The notes: a model not told the origin generated them from the sequence alone. A DNA stretch of 64,000 nt from Methylobacterium longum (GCF_022179385.1 NZ_BPQS01000001.1:124001-188000), one strand, 5' to 3'. Counted from the stretch's first letter, positions 1-15,561 are shown. Translations and numbers: made by a program.

Positions 1-1
1 G

Positions 2-208
<207 letters not shown>

Positions 209-257
209 ATTTCAGTTGCGCCCGGTTCGGCCACGAGGCCAGTCCGACGCGGCGCAC

Positions 258-287
258 GGGATTGCTTCGCTGCGTTCGCAACGACGG
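258..287. repeat. Half copy of REP-like element A
   Basis: A stretch reading GGATTGCTTCGCTGCGTTCG matches one arm of the palindromic element seen complete at 4211-4303. Only one arm is present. It sits between metF and metH. Confidence 0.55.
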
Positions 288-344
288 TGTGCCCGAGCCG
301 ACGGCCTGGGCACGCACGAGAGACCGACGACCCCACCCTCCACT

Positions 345-423
345 TCATCCTGAGGTGCCGCGCGAGCGGCCTCGAAGGAGGGCTCCTTCGAGGCCTCCGC
401 TTCGCTCCGGCACCTCAGGATGA
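345..423. repeat. REP-like palindromic element B (copy 1)
   Basis: Perfect 16-bp outer arms, TCATCCTGAGGTGCCG and its reverse complement, enclose a second internal stem (CTCGAAGGAG...CTCCTTCGAG). The whole can fold as a long hairpin in RNA. A related copy lies at 19357-19491. It ends 22 bases before the metH start, so it may influence read-through from metF. Confidence 0.8.
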
Positions 424-444
424 GGTGATCTGACAGGACGCACG

Positions 445-4197
<3,753 letters not shown>

Positions 4198-4210
4198 GGG
4201 CGGGGCACCA

Positions 4211-4303
4211 CCGTCATCGCGAGCGCAGCGAAGCGACCCACGGCAGCGCGACAACAGTCAGCGTGGCGCTACCGGGATTGCTTCGCTCCGCTCGCAAGGA
4301 CGG
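4211..4303. repeat. REP-like palindromic element A
   Basis: The arms TCGCGAGCGCAGCGAAGCGA and TTGCTTCGCTCCGCTCGCAA are near inverted repeats separated by about 45 bases. It lies between the convergent ends of metH and the SMP-30 gene and may act as a bidirectional transcription stop or stabiliser. Confidence 0.75.
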
Positions 4304-4331
4304 CGCGGCGGCCCGAACCGCCCGTCCAGCC

Positions 4332-5336
4332 TCAGCAGGTCCCGGCACCCCGCGTGTTCACGTACAGCGCATAGACCGAGTGCGTGGACGTCATCAGCAG
4401 CAGGTTGCGGTTGAGGCCGCCGAAGCACAGGTTGGCGCAGCGCTCCGGCAGGCGGATCCGCCCGATCAGCTTGGCCTGCGGAGAAAGCACGATGACCCCG
4501 TCCTCGGCCTCGCTCATCCCCCAGCCGCACCAGAGATTGCCGTCGACATCGGCACGGAACCCGTCCGGCGTGCCGGTGCCGGCATCGTAGAACACCCGCC
4601 CGTTGGCAGTCTTGGTGCCGTTCTCGACCACGTCGTAGACGCGGATCAGGCGGTTGGGCTTCGCCCGCGCCTCGATGACGTAGAGCTTGGACTCATCCGG
4701 CGAGAAGCACAGCCCATTCGGACCCGCCACGCCCTCGACCACGACACTGGCCTGTCCCGTCTTCGGATCGATCCGGTAGACGTTGCCGGGCAGTTCCGGC
4801 GCCGCCATCGACTCGTGCGGGTTCGGCCCGAAGGCCGGATCGGTGAACCAGACCGCGCCGTCGGAATGGCAGACCACGTCGTTGGGCGAGTTCAGCGGCT
4901 TGCCGTCGAACCGGTCCATCAGCGTGGTGATGGTGCCGTCGTGCTCGGTCCGGGTCACGCTGCGGGTCCTGTGCTGACAGGTGATCAGCCGGCCCTGCCG
5001 GTCGCGGGTGTTGCCGTTGGCGTAGTTCGACGGCTTGCGGAACACTGAGAGCGCGCCGGAGGCCTCCTCCCACTTCATGATGCGGTCGTTGACCACGTCG
5101 CTGAACAGCAGTGATCCCATGTCGCCGAACCAGACCGGCCCCTCGGCCCAGCGGAAGCCCGTGGCGACGCGCTCCACCGTCGCCGAGGCGAGGCGGTACC
5201 TGGCGAAGGCCGGATCGAGGATCTCGACGGCCGGGTCCGGCACCCGCTGCGACGGTTCCCAGCCCGCTCCGGCCGCCCGTGCAGCGCCGAGCACCGCCGC
5301 CCCGGCCAGCAAGCCCCTGCGCGCGATCGTCACCAT
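4332..5336 (-). CDS. SMP-30/gluconolactonase-family lactonase with Tat-type signal
   Basis: The 334-residue protein begins with a twin-arginine-like signal (ARRGLLAGAAVLGAARAAGA), implying periplasmic export. The mature part has SMP-30/LRE beta-propeller signatures: RWAEGPVW, NSPNDVV, GAVWFTDP and PNGLCFSPDE, which supply the acidic and Asn ligands for the divalent metal. Members hydrolyse sugar lactones to aldonic acids. The ATG at 5336 is preceded by GGGAGG. It is the last gene of a leftward operon after the RraA-like and IlvD/Edd-type genes, so lactone opening is the likely first step before dehydration. The exact lactone is not predictable. Confidence 0.88.
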   Translation of the reverse strand: MVTIARRGLLAGAAVLGAARAAGAGWEPSQRVPDPAVEILDPAFARYRLASATVERVATGFRWAEGPVWFGDMGSLLFSDVVNDRIMKWEEASGALSVFRKPSNYANGNTRDRQGRLITCQHRTRSVTRTEHDGTITTLMDRFDGKPLNSPNDVVCHSDGAVWFTDPAFGPNPHESMAAPELPGNVYRIDPKTGQASVVVEGVAGPNGLCFSPDESKLYVIEARAKPNRLIRVYDVVENGTKTANGRVFYDAGTGTPDGFRADVDGNLWCGWGMSEAEDGVIVLSPQAKLIGRIRLPERCANLCFGGLNRNLLLMTSTHSVYALYVNTRGAGTC

Positions 5337-5387
5337 GTAACCTCCCTGTGGTCTGGCCCGCCGCCCGTTGCCGACGTTTCCAGCCTG

Positions 5388-7118
<1,731 letters not shown>

Positions 7119-7184
7119 GAGGGACTCACAGGTTCGGCCGCGAGGGACCGTCGGGAACGCCGCAGTGCTGGTCGGGCCCCGGGC

Positions 7185-7904
7185 TCAGCGGCCGGTCCGC
7201 TTCCGCCACGCGGCGAAGTCGGCGAGGCTCTGCTCGTCGGTGGCCGGATAGAGCCCGAGGATCGAGCGGCCCTTGCGGACCTCCTCGGTGACGAAATCCT
7301 CGTACGCCGTCATCTCGACGGCCTCGGCGGCGACCGCCTCGGCGATGTGGGCCGGGATGACCGCGACGCCGTCGCCGTCGCCCACGATCACGTCGCCGGG
7401 GAAGACCGGGGCGTCGCCGCAGCCGATCGGCACGTTGATGTCGATCGCCTGATGGACGGTGAGGTTCGTGGGCGCCGAGGGCCGCGCATGATAGCTCGGC
7501 ATGTCGAGCGCCGCGATCTCGTCGGCATCGCGGAATCCGCCGTCGGTCACGAGGCCGGCGCAGCCCCGCACCATCAGCCGCGTCGCCAGGATCGAGCCCG
7601 CGGAGGCGGCGCGTGCGTCCTTCCGGCTGTCGATCACGAACACGGCGCCCGGCGGGCATTCCTCGACGGCCTTGCGCTGCGGGTGCGCCCGGTCGCGGAA
7701 CACGGTGATGGGATTGAGGTCCTCGCGAGCTGGCATGTAGCGCAGGGTGTACGCCTCGCCGACCATCGTGCCGCCGCCCTTCCTCAGGGGCAGGACGCCC
7801 TGGATCATCTGGTTGCGGAAGCCGCGCTTGTACAGCGCGGTCATCAGGGTCGCGGTGCTGACGGTCTTCAGCTTGGCGCGCGTCTCAGGGGACAGCCCGG
7901 GCAT
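7185..7904 (-). CDS. RraA-like (HMG/CHA-type) class II aldolase
   Basis: The 239-residue protein shows the RraA/HMG-aldolase fold signature: a GSILATRLMVRGCAGLV stretch followed by TDGGFRDADEI, where the Arg-Asp pair binds substrate and metal. Related enzymes cleave 4-hydroxy-4-methyl-2-oxoglutarate or 2-keto-3-deoxy acids to release pyruvate; some only resemble the RNase E regulator RraA. An upstream in-frame extension exists, but the ATG at 7904 has a strong ribosome site (GGGAGGAG) and the extension would cover the promoter and operator. It is the first gene of the leftward sugar-acid operon, so cleavage of the dehydratase product is the likely role. Confidence 0.85.
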   Translation of the reverse strand: MPGLSPETRAKLKTVSTATLMTALYKRGFRNQMIQGVLPLRKGGGTMVGEAYTLRYMPAREDLNPITVFRDRAHPQRKAVEECPPGAVFVIDSRKDARAASAGSILATRLMVRGCAGLVTDGGFRDADEIAALDMPSYHARPSAPTNLTVHQAIDINVPIGCGDAPVFPGDVIVGDGDGVAVIPAHIAEAVAAEAVEMTAYEDFVTEEVRKGRSILGLYPATDEQSLADFAAWRKRTGR

Positions 7905-7988
7905 CTGGTCTCCTCCCGATGGTCGTGTCGCCGGGAACCGGAGCGTCGCGGATCCGGCCCGAACGGACCTCTGGTCCCTGGGCGCCGA

Positions 7989-8000
7989 CTGATATCTCAG
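7989..8000. promoter_or_regulatory. Putative GntR operator, left copy
   Basis: CTGATATCTCAG has CTGA/TCAG arms around a 4-bp centre. The exact reverse complement occurs at 8841-8852 before the rightward operon. The site lies between the divergent RraA-like gene and the GntR-family gene, where autoregulation would be expected. Confidence 0.65.
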
Positions 8001-8040
8001 GACTTGCATAGCACGCCGCGCGAAGCCATTGTCAACTCCA

Positions 8041-8805
8041 ATGCACGCGGCCTACCGAGCGGCGGATCGATCTCTGAAACGGGCGAGAACTCTGTTGGCC
8101 AGCCCCAGACCTGTCACGGCTGAAGCGGACGGCGACGCCCTCGTGCCGAACCCGCGACCGCCGCGCTCCCTCGCGGAAACCGCCTACGACGCCATCGAGC
8201 AGATGATCATCAGCCGTCGGCTCGCCCCGGGCGCGATGGTGTCGGAGGGGGAACTCGCCGAGGAACTGGCCCTCGGGCGCACGCCGGTTCGCGAGGCGCT
8301 GGCACGGCTCAAGGCCATCGGCTTCGTCGAGGTCCACCCGCGCCGCGGCGTCCTCGTCACCCCCGTCGACATCATCAAGCACCTCGAACTCCTCGAGGTC
8401 CGCCGCCCGCTGGACGAGACCGTGGCCCGCTGCGTGATCGCGCGGGCCTCCGAGACGGACGTGGCGGCGCTCCACGCCTGCGCGACCGGCCTGATCGCGG
8501 CGGCCGGCGCCCGGGACCGCGAGGCGTATTTCCGGCTCAAGCGCGCGCTCCACGAGGCCCTCGTGGGGGCCGCCTACAACCCGACCCTGACCGGCACCAT
8601 GGCGGCACTCCATGCCCAGTCCCGCCGCTTCTGGTACACCTACGAACCGACCGCGAGCTTCCTCGACTGCGCGCGCATCCACCTGGGGATCGTGGCGGCG
8701 ATCGCGGCGCGGGATCCGGAGGCGGCGGTGACCGGGATCGGGACGCTGTTCGACTTTCTCGACCAGATGACCCGCAAGGCCCTCGACCGGCGGCCGCTGG
8801 TCTGA
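8041..8805 (+). CDS. GntR-family (FadR-type) transcriptional regulator
   Basis: About 254 residues. The N-terminal winged helix is evident from SEGELAEELALGRTPVREAL, followed by the wing HPRRGVLVTP. The helical C-terminal half (EVRRPLDETVARCVIARA and later helices) fits the FCD ligand-binding domain. FadR-type regulators usually repress neighbouring catabolic operons until a metabolite binds. The gene sits between two divergently arranged parts of the sugar-acid locus, and one 12-bp sequence lies before both. The start is uncertain: a TTG at 8029 is in the same frame 12 bases upstream of the chosen ATG and neither has a clear ribosome site. Confidence 0.88.
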   Translation: MHAAYRAADRSLKRARTLLASPRPVTAEADGDALVPNPRPPRSLAETAYDAIEQMIISRRLAPGAMVSEGELAEELALGRTPVREALARLKAIGFVEVHPRRGVLVTPVDIIKHLELLEVRRPLDETVARCVIARASETDVAALHACATGLIAAAGARDREAYFRLKRALHEALVGAAYNPTLTGTMAALHAQSRRFWYTYEPTASFLDCARIHLGIVAAIAARDPEAAVTGIGTLFDFLDQMTRKALDRRPLV

Positions 8806-8840
8806 CAGGTTGACGGCACAGGGCACGCCTTTATCCTCGT

Positions 8841-8852
8841 CTGAGATATCAG
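8841..8852. promoter_or_regulatory. Putative GntR operator, right copy
   Basis: CTGAGATATCAG is the exact reverse complement of 7989-8000. It lies between the GntR stop (8805) and the likely TTG start of the ThDP enzyme (8936). The two copies link the leftward and rightward operons to one regulator. Confidence 0.65.
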
Positions 8853-8935
8853 GCGCATTCCAGGCCGCGGGGCGTGATCGCGGCGGAGCGGTCCGTCATG
8901 GGATCCGGGCCCGGCAGACGCCAGGGAGAAACGGC

Positions 8936-10606
8936 TTGAACGCATCGCCCGCACGCACCGGCGCCCAGGTGCTCGTCGACCAGTTGCTCGCGCAGGGCGT
9001 GGAGCGCGTCACCTGCGTGCCCGGCGAGAGCTACCTCGCGGTGCTCGACGCCCTGCGCGACAGCGGCATCGACGTGCTGGTCTGCCGCCAGGAGGGCGGA
9101 GCCGCCATCATGGCGGAGGCCGCCGGCAAGCTCACCGGCCGGCCCGGCATCTGCTTCGTCACCCGCGGCCCCGGCGCCACCAACGCCTCGGCGGGCGTCC
9201 ACATCGCCCGCCAGGATTCCACGCCGATGATCCTGTTCGTCGGGCAGATCGCCCGTCGGATGCGCGACCGCGAGGCCTTCCAGGAGGTCGATTACCGGCA
9301 GATGTTCGGCGGCGTCGCCAAGTGGGCGGTGGAGATCGACGAGGCGGCCCGCATCCCGGAGATCCTGGCCCGGGCCTTCCGGGTGGCGATGCAGGGTCGC
9401 CCGGGCCCCGTCGTGGTGGCGCTGCCCGAGGACATGCTCGACGACGTCGCCGCCGTGGCGGACGCGCCGCGCGTCGTCCCGGCCGCACCGGCCCCGTCGC
9501 CGGAGGACGCGGCGCGCCTCCGGGCGCTGCTGGCGGAGGCGCGGCGGCCGGTGGCGCTGCTCGGGGGCGCGCGCTGGACGCAGGATGCCGTCGCCGCGCT
9601 GGCGGCTTGGTCCGAGCGCCACGACGTGCCGGTGGCGGTCTCGTTCCGGCGGGCCCAGCTCTTCCCCGCGGACCATCCGAACTTCGCCGGTGAGCTCGGC
9701 ATCGGTCCCAATCCCGCGCTGCTTGCCCGGATCAAGGACTCGGACCTTCTGCTGATGGTCGGCGGGCGCCTCTCCGAGATGCCGGCACAATCCTACGGCC
9801 TGCTCGGCATCCCAAATCCCGGCCTGCCGCTGGTCCACGTCCATCCCGACGCGGCGGAGCTCGGCCGGGTCTACCAGCCGGCGCTGGCGATCGAGGCGAC
9901 GCCCGGGACCTTCTGCGCGGCCCTGCCGGATTTCGCGCCCACCGGCAGCGGGCGCGCCGCCGAGGCCCACGCCGCCTACCGCGCGTGGTCCGAGACGCCG
10001 GAACCGAAGCCCGGAGCGTTCCAGTACGGCGAAGCCATCACGTGGTTGCGCGGGCGGCTCCCGTCCGACGCAGTGATCTGCAACGGCGCCGGCAACTTCG
10101 CCACCTGGATCCACCGCTACTACCGGTTCCGCGCCTTCGGCACGCAGCTCGCGCCGACGTCGGGCTCCATGGGCTACGGCCTGCCGGCCGCCGTGATGGC
10201 CAAGCGCAGTCACCCCCACCGGATCGTCGTGGCGCTCGCGGGCGACGGCGACGTGATGATGACCGTCCAGGAATTCGCCACCGCGGTGCAGTACGGCGTC
10301 GCCATCGTCGTGGTCGTCCTCGACAACGGCATGTACGGCACGATCCGGATGCACCAGGAGCGCGAGTATCCCGGGCGCGTCTCGGCGACGGAGTTGCGCA
10401 ACCCCGACTTCGCCGCCCTCGCCCGCGCCTGCGGCGGCCACGGCGAGCACGTGGAACGGACCGGGGATTTCGCCCCCGCCTTCGAGCGCTGCCTCGCCTC
10501 GGGCCTGCCCGCGATGATCCATTGCCGGGTCGATCCCGAGGCACTGACCCCGACCATGACCCTCGCGGCGATCCGCGAGAAGGCGCTCGACGCGCAGCGC
10601 GGTTGA
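8936..10606 (+). CDS. Thiamine-diphosphate-dependent enzyme, acetolactate-synthase-like
   Basis: About 556 residues with the three-domain layout of the ALS/benzoylformate decarboxylase superfamily. The N-terminal PYR domain carries the activating glutamate E53 (RQEGGAA) and [11 protein letters not shown]. The C-terminal PP domain has the ThDP/Mg motif GDGDVMMT from 436 to LDNGMYG with N464. The frame is open back to 8810, but that would place the regulatory repeat inside the gene; the TTG at 8936 has AGGGAGA upstream and starts the conserved sequence. No FAD-specific or regulatory-subunit evidence for true acetolactate synthase is seen. A 2-keto-acid decarboxylase or lyase step in sugar-acid breakdown is the likely role. 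Confidence 0.85.
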   Translation: MNASPARTGAQVLVDQLLAQGVERVTCVPGESYLAVLDALRDSGIDVLVCRQEGGAAIMAEAAGKLTGRPGICFVTRGPGATNASAGVHIARQDSTPMILFVGQIARRMRDREAFQEVDYRQMFGGVAKWAVEIDEAARIPEILARAFRVAMQGRPGPVVVALPEDMLDDVAAVADAPRVVPAAPAPSPEDAARLRALLAEARRPVALLGGARWTQDAVAALAAWSERHDVPVAVSFRRAQLFPADHPNFAGELGIGPNPALLARIKDSDLLLMVGGRLSEMPAQSYGLLGIPNPGLPLVHVHPDAAELGRVYQPALAIEATPGTFCAALPDFAPTGSGRAAEAHAAYRAWSETPEPKPGAFQYGEAITWLRGRLPSDAVICNGAGNFATWIHRYYRFRAFGTQLAPTSGSMGYGLPAAVMAKRSHPHRIVVALAGDGDVMMTVQEFATAVQYGVAIVVVVLDNGMYGTIRMHQEREYPGRVSATELRNPDFAALARACGGHGEHVERTGDFAPAFERCLASGLPAMIHCRVDPEALTPTMTLAAIREKALDAQRG

Positions 10607-10653
10607 CCGCCATCGCGGGGCGCCGAGACGCTCCCCTATCACAGGATGAGGAC

Positions 10654-12237
10654 ATGCCCATGACCCTGCGCGGCGAGAACCTGATCGGCGCCGAGGCGCG
10701 GCGCGGCACCGAGGCGGCCTTCCGGGCCGTGGAGGCCGCTACGGGCGCGTCCCTGGAGCCCGACTTTCCGGGGGCGAGCCTCGCCGACCTCGACCGCGCC
10801 TGCGCGCTGGCGGAGCGTGCGTTCGATACCTACCGCGAGACCGACCCGGAGACCCGGGCCGGCTTCCTCGAAGCGATCGCCGCGAACATCCTGGAGATCG
10901 GCGACGATCTGGTCACCCGCTGCATGGCGGAGACCGGGCTGCCGCGCCCGCGGATCGAGGGCGAGCGCGCCCGGACCGCCGGCCAGTTGCGCCTGTTCGC
11001 CGGCGTGGTGCGCGCGGGCGGCTACGTCGAGGCCCGGATCGACCCGGCCCTGCCGGACCGCAAGCCGCTGCCGCGGCCCGACCTGCGCCTGCGGCGCATC
11101 GCGGTCGGCCCGGTGGCGGTGTTCGGGGCGTCGAACTTCCCGCTCGCCTTCTCGGTGGCGGGGGGCGACACGGCCTCGGCGCTGGCGGCGGGATGCCCGG
11201 TGGTCGTCAAGGCGCACCCGGCCCATCCCGGCACCTCCGAACTCGTCGGCCGGGCGGTGCAGAAGGCGGTCGCGTCCTGCGGCCTGCCGGACGGGACGTT
11301 CTCGCTGCTCTTCGATGCCGGCCAGTCCATCGGGCAGGCCCTGGTGGCCGATCCCCGCATCGCCGCCGTGGGCTTCACCGGCTCGCGCCGGGGCGGAACG
11401 GCCCTCATGGCGATCGCCGCCGGGCGCATGATGCCGATCCCGGTCTACGCCGAGATGAGCAGCATCAACCCGGTCCTGCTGTTTCCGGGGGCGCTCGCCG
11501 CGCGGGGCGCCGCGATCGGCACGGCGTTCGTGGCCTCGCTGACGCTGGGCGCCGGGCAGTTCTGCACCAACCCGGGCCTGATCCTGGCGGTGCCGGGGCC
11601 CGGCCTCGACGCCTTCCTGAAGGCGGCGACGGCGGCCCTCACCGAGAGCCCGGCCGCGACCATGCTGACGCCGGGCATCCAGCGCGCCTATCGCGAGGGC
11701 GTCGCCCGGGTGGCGGGCCACGCCGCCGTCACCCTCCTGGCCGAGGGCCCGGAGGGCGCGGCGGCGCAGGGCCGGGCCGCCCTGTTCGCCACCGATTCGG
11801 ACGCGTTCCTGGCCGAACCCGTGCTGCAGGAGGAGATGTTCGGCGCCTCGGCCCTCGTCGTCCGCTGCCGCGACCTTGCCGCGATGCGGGCCGTGCTCGA
11901 GCACCTGGAAGGTCAGCTCACGGCGTCGCTGCACCTCGCCCCCGAGGATCACGCCGCCGCGCGGGATCTCATGCCGCTCCTGGAGCGCCGGGTCGGGCGC
12001 ATCCTGGTGGACGGGTTCGGCACCGGGGTCGAGGTGGCGCACGCCATGGTCCACGGCGGCCCCTACCCGGCCACCTCGGACGGGCGCACGACCTCGGTGG
12101 GCAGCCTCGCCATCGACCGGTTCCTGCGGCCGGTGAGCTACCAGGACGTCCCCGACGCCCTGTTGCCGGCGGCGCTGCAGGAAGCCAATCCGCTCAACCT
12201 TCCCCGGCGGATCGACGGCACGCTCGACCCGCGCTGA
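10654..12237 (+). CDS. 2-oxoglutarate-semialdehyde (2,5-dioxovalerate) dehydrogenase-like ALDH
   Basis: 527 residues of the aldehyde dehydrogenase superfamily. The catalytic cysteine is C304 in [10 protein letters not shown] and the general-base glutamate E267 precedes MSSINPV; this EMSSINP sequence is typical of alpha-ketoglutaric semialdehyde dehydrogenases of sugar-acid pathways. NAD(P) binding is indicated by [10 protein letters not shown]. The ATG at 10654 has an AGGATGAGG ribosome site, and the gene begins 47 bases after the ThDP enzyme. It would oxidise the C5 semialdehyde from aldonate breakdown to 2-oxoglutarate, feeding the TCA cycle. Confidence 0.9.
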   Translation: MPMTLRGENLIGAEARRGTEAAFRAVEAATGASLEPDFPGASLADLDRACALAERAFDTYRETDPETRAGFLEAIAANILEIGDDLVTRCMAETGLPRPRIEGERARTAGQLRLFAGVVRAGGYVEARIDPALPDRKPLPRPDLRLRRIAVGPVAVFGASNFPLAFSVAGGDTASALAAGCPVVVKAHPAHPGTSELVGRAVQKAVASCGLPDGTFSLLFDAGQSIGQALVADPRIAAVGFTGSRRGGTALMAIAAGRMMPIPVYAEMSSINPVLLFPGALAARGAAIGTAFVASLTLGAGQFCTNPGLILAVPGPGLDAFLKAATAALTESPAATMLTPGIQRAYREGVARVAGHAAVTLLAEGPEGAAAQGRAALFATDSDAFLAEPVLQEEMFGASALVVRCRDLAAMRAVLEHLEGQLTASLHLAPEDHAAARDLMPLLERRVGRILVDGFGTGVEVAHAMVHGGPYPATSDGRTTSVGSLAIDRFLRPVSYQDVPDALLPAALQEANPLNLPRRIDGTLDPR

Positions 12238-12333
12238 GGCGGGCACGCGGGCGGGCCGCCGGAAACGGCCCCGCTCGCGGCTCGGCCATCTTGCCAGCCC
12301 GCCCCCCGGCGTCTAGAGAGCCCCGGCCCACGG

Positions 12334-12408
<75 letters not shown>

Positions 12409-12851
12409 AGCCTTCCCGAGGTCGTCGATCCAGTTGCAGGCGGCTCGCAGCCGCCGCGGGACTGGACCGCGCGTTCGTGCACCGAGCCGGTCTGCGGGGC
12501 GAAGGGCGACGCGCACGTGATCGCGAGCACGCGCGACAGCTGCCCTGTTCGGATACCTGTGATCGAAGCGCCCAGCGCGGTCGACACGGCGGATGGCGAC
12601 AGCCCCGCGCGCCAAGCCGAGCCGGACGGTGGCGCCGCGTTCAACCATGACGGCCGGCGTCGTCCGCCCGAACCCCGGATCGGCCGGACGGCTCTCGGCT
12701 TGAGCCCGCTGGATACGGCGGGACGAAGAAGGTCCGCTTCGGAGCAGGCCTGGCGGAGGGGCCGACGGGCGCAGGCCGACCGACTTGGTAAAGAGGTCGG
12801 TTCCAGCCATTCTGTGCGCGGTCGGGGGTGCCGTACCGGTTCGAGGGCTGC
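12409..12851. other. Gap without convincing gene
   Basis: This stretch has open frames on both strands but none with a ribosome site or recognisable domain. No repeat matching other parts of the window was seen. Confidence 0.5.
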
Positions 12852-14075
12852 ATGAAGCGACTGGACGTAGCGGTCATCGGCGGTTCGATCGCCGGACTGA
12901 CCGCGGCTTGCCTGCTTGCGCGGAGCGGGCATGCCGTCTCGGTCTTCGAGCGGTCGGCGAGCGCACTCACGAGCCGCGGAGCGGGGATCGTCACGCATCC
13001 GGGTCTCCGGTCGGTGCTGGAGCGCTGCGGCAGCCCGGCCGCCGCGCGTGATCTCGGCGTGACGGTGGAGGGCCGCAGGGTGCTCGACCAGGACGGGCGC
13101 GTGATCGCGGAGCGCAGGCTGCCGCAGGTGCTCGCAGGCTGGGGGCGTCTCTACCGCCTGCTGCTGGACGCGCTGCCGCCGGACCGGATCCGCTTCGGCG
13201 CGGCGCTGGCCACGGTCGACCACCGGGAGGATCACGTCGTCGCGGGCTTCGCGGACGGTCACCGGATCACGGCCGATCTCCTGGTCGGAGCGGACGGGCA
13301 GTTCTCGACGGTGCGGAGCCAGTTCCTGCCCGCCGTGACGCCGGCCTATGCGGGGTACGTGGCATGGCGCGCGGTCGTGGATGAGGCGGCCCTCTCCCCC
13401 ACCACCCGGTCGGCGATCGGCGGCCATTTCGCGTTCTGCCTGCCGCCGGGCGAGCAGATCCTCGGCTATCCGGTCTCAAGCCTCGAGGACGGGGACGCGG
13501 CGAGGAGGAGCTTCAACGCGGTCTGGTACAGGCCGACCCAGGAAACGGCGCTCAACGCGCTGCTGACCGATACCGGCGGCATCCGCCATGCCCTGTCCAT
13601 CCCGCCGAGCCGGATCAAGGCGGAGGTGCTGGCGGCGATGCGCGCGGACGCGGAGCGGGTCCTGGCGCCGCCGTTCACCGAGGTCATGCTGCGTGCCGGC
13701 CAGCCGTTCCTGCAGGCGATCCTCGACATCGAGACGCCCACCATGATCCCGGCCCGCGGCGTCGCCCTGATCGGCGATGCCGCGTTCGTGGCCCGCCCCC
13801 ATGTCGGGATGGGCGTGACCAAGGCCATGGAGGACGCGGCCGCCTTGGCGGAGGCCCTCGACGCGGCCGGCGGCGTCGTGGAGGCCGCCCTCGCCGCCTT
13901 CGACGGCCGCCGAAGGGCCTACGGCGCGGCCGTCGTGGCGCGGGGACGGGAACTCGGCGCGTACCTGCAGGCGCAGCAGCACGGCGCGGCCGAGCGGGCA
14001 GCCACGGAGCGGTTCCGCAGTCCCGAGGCGGTGATGGCCGGGACGGCGGTCCCGCCGGACGAAATCCTCGTCTAG
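12852..14075 (+). CDS. FAD-dependent monooxygenase (PHBH-type, dihydroxypyridine-hydroxylase-like)
   Basis: 407 residues with the three flavoprotein hydroxylase motifs in order: dinucleotide-binding VAVIGGSIAGL near the N-terminus, the DG motif in LLVGADGQFSTVR, and the GD motif in GVALIGDAAFVARP followed by GMGVTKAMEDA. This is the class A aromatic hydroxylase fold, using NAD(P)H and O2; the overall look is closest to 2,6-dihydroxypyridine or 6-hydroxynicotinate monooxygenases. The frame is open to a GTG at 12828, but the ATG at 12852 starts directly before the conserved strand. A molybdenum hydroxylase set lies 1.5 kb downstream, so both may hydroxylate one ring compound; that link is inference. 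Confidence 0.82.
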   Translation: MKRLDVAVIGGSIAGLTAACLLARSGHAVSVFERSASALTSRGAGIVTHPGLRSVLERCGSPAAARDLGVTVEGRRVLDQDGRVIAERRLPQVLAGWGRLYRLLLDALPPDRIRFGAALATVDHREDHVVAGFADGHRITADLLVGADGQFSTVRSQFLPAVTPAYAGYVAWRAVVDEAALSPTTRSAIGGHFAFCLPPGEQILGYPVSSLEDGDAARRSFNAVWYRPTQETALNALLTDTGGIRHALSIPPSRIKAEVLAAMRADAERVLAPPFTEVMLRAGQPFLQAILDIETPTMIPARGVALIGDAAFVARPHVGMGVTKAMEDAAALAEALDAAGGVVEAALAAFDGRRRAYGAAVVARGRELGAYLQAQQHGAAERAATERFRSPEAVMAGTAVPPDEILV

Positions 14076-14220
14076 AGACACGTCCGATCGCGTCGCACAC
14101 GGCGCGACACGAGAGGCGGCGGGTCGGTATCAGCCCCGTTCCGGTCGCGGCCCCCGAGCGTGCCGCAAGGCGGCCGGTACGGCCCTCAGGCGTGCTTCTC
14201 GGGTCGCGCCCAGCCCGGTC

Positions 14221-14655
14221 TCAGGCCGCGCTGCGCTCGGCCCCGGCACGCATGGCGGCCGGGAGCGCGAGGGGCGGATTCGCGCTCGCCAGGAACTCGA
14301 CGGTGGTGAAGATCAGCTCCGTGTCGCCGATATTGGCGAGGTCGTGGGTCATCGACTCGCCCGGCCCGAAGGACAGGTGCTGGATGTCGCCCGCGCGGTA
14401 ATCGACCTCCGCGATCCGTCCGTCGCCGTAGTGCGAGCGGGCGCGCCCCGCGGTCACGGCCGTCCAGAAATAGTCGAGGACGTGCGTGTGGAAGCCGATG
14501 CGCGCGCCCGGCGCGAGGACGATGGTCCAGACCCGGCAGCGCGCGTCCTCCGAGAGGAGGCGGGTGCCGACGCAGCCGTTCCCGCGGGCCGCCGCGAATT
14601 CGCGGGCCAAGTCCGGCGGCAGCGCCGCCGATGCCGGTTGTGATCCCTGGGTCAT
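14221..14655 (-). CDS. Cupin-domain protein
   Basis: 144 residues. The cupin motif 1 region is visible as GARIGFHTHVLDYFW, with metal-binding histidines, and motif 2 as PGESMTHDLANIG. Small single-domain cupins often serve as isomerases, dioxygenases or sensors. The frame is open further upstream to 14760, but the ATG at 14655 has a good ribosome site (GGAGGAAC). It is convergent with the FAD monooxygenase and lies beside a TetR gene on the same strand, so it may share the catabolic theme. Substrate unknown. Confidence 0.75.
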   Translation of the reverse strand: MTQGSQPASAALPPDLAREFAAARGNGCVGTRLLSEDARCRVWTIVLAPGARIGFHTHVLDYFWTAVTAGRARSHYGDGRIAEVDYRAGDIQHLSFGPGESMTHDLANIGDTELIFTTVEFLASANPPLALPAAMRAGAERSAA

Positions 14656-14773
14656 GGCGTTCCTCCGGCCTGCGAGGCTAGCGCAGTTTCCGCGGAAGTC
14701 ATCGTCGAAGCGGCCAGTTCCGCTGCCGCATCGACGCCGCCACCGCGCTTCTCGGAACATTCGGAGCCCGGCG

Positions 14774-15466
14774 CTACGGCCCGGCGGCCGCAGGCGCCGC
14801 CATCACCACCCGGCGGTGGGTCGCGAGCAGGCCCGGCAGGGCCGCGTCCAGCATCGCGGCCCGGACCGCGTCGCGGTCCGCGGTGCCGTCCATGCCGTAG
14901 ACCCGCGAGCGCAGGCCGACATAGACCAGGGCGCCGTGGATGCCGAACAGGAGCTCGAACTCGTCCGCGGCGAGCGGCTGCGCCTCCGGGTCCGGCAGGT
15001 TGGATTCCGCCCGCATCCCGGCGAGCAGCGGCGCAAAGATGCGCGCGCGGACCATGCCGAGGTAGCGGCTGGGGAGATCGAAGCCCTTGAGACCCGCCGA
15101 GACGAAGATCCGCAGCCACGCGTAGTCGTCGATCCGGCGCTGGTAGTCGATCTCGAAGCGCCGGAAGCGTTCGAGGCAGGGGAGGGCGGTGTCGCGCACC
15201 GTCGCCTCCCAGCCGGGATCCCAGCGCCTGAGGTAGACCTCCTCGTAGATGCGCTCGATCAGCGACGCCTTGGTCGGGAAATAGCGGAACAGGAGCGGCT
15301 GCGTGATGCCGAGCCGGCGCGCGAGTTCGCGGGTGTGCCCGTCGAGCCCGACCTCCGCGAAGTAGGCGACCGCCCCCTCGACGATCTGGCGCTCGCGGGC
15401 CTCCGGGGTCAGCCGCCGGCCGGTCTGGACGCTGTCTTCCCGGCCCGCCGGCCGCCTTGACGCCAT
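14774..15466 (-). CDS. TetR-family transcriptional regulator
   Basis: 230 residues. The N-terminal helix-turn-helix is typical: RQIVEGAVAYFAEVGLDG, then TRELARRLGITQPLLFRYFPTKASLIERIYEE. The C-terminal helical ligand domain is unassigned. The ATG at 15466 is preferred over an upstream start because the longer frame would run through the 20-bp inverted repeat at 15482-15501, a good operator candidate. It is divergent from the molybdenum hydroxylase operon (start 15562) and probably represses both itself and that operon. Confidence 0.88.
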   Translation of the reverse strand: MASRRPAGREDSVQTGRRLTPEARERQIVEGAVAYFAEVGLDGHTRELARRLGITQPLLFRYFPTKASLIERIYEEVYLRRWDPGWEATVRDTALPCLERFRRFEIDYQRRIDDYAWLRIFVSAGLKGFDLPSRYLGMVRARIFAPLLAGMRAESNLPDPEAQPLAADEFELLFGIHGALVYVGLRSRVYGMDGTADRDAVRAAMLDAALPGLLATHRRVVMAAPAAAGP

Positions 15467-15481
15467 CACGGATTCGCCTTC

Positions 15482-15501
15482 TATTGAGCGAACGATCAAT
15501 A
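15482..15501. promoter_or_regulatory. Putative TetR operator
   Basis: TATTGA GCGAACGA TCAATA is an inverted repeat with 6-bp arms and an 8-bp centre. It lies in the 95-base space between the divergent TetR gene and coxM-like gene. Confidence 0.7.
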
Positions 15502-15561
15502 AGGGCCTCCAGCCTGTCCCATCGGGGCGGTCATGGGCAAGCCCATCGGGAGGATCAGGGC

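Noticed and set aside
209..444. Possible SAM, SAH or cobalamin riboswitch before metH
   Set aside because: No conserved box was seen; the space is filled by REP-like repeats.
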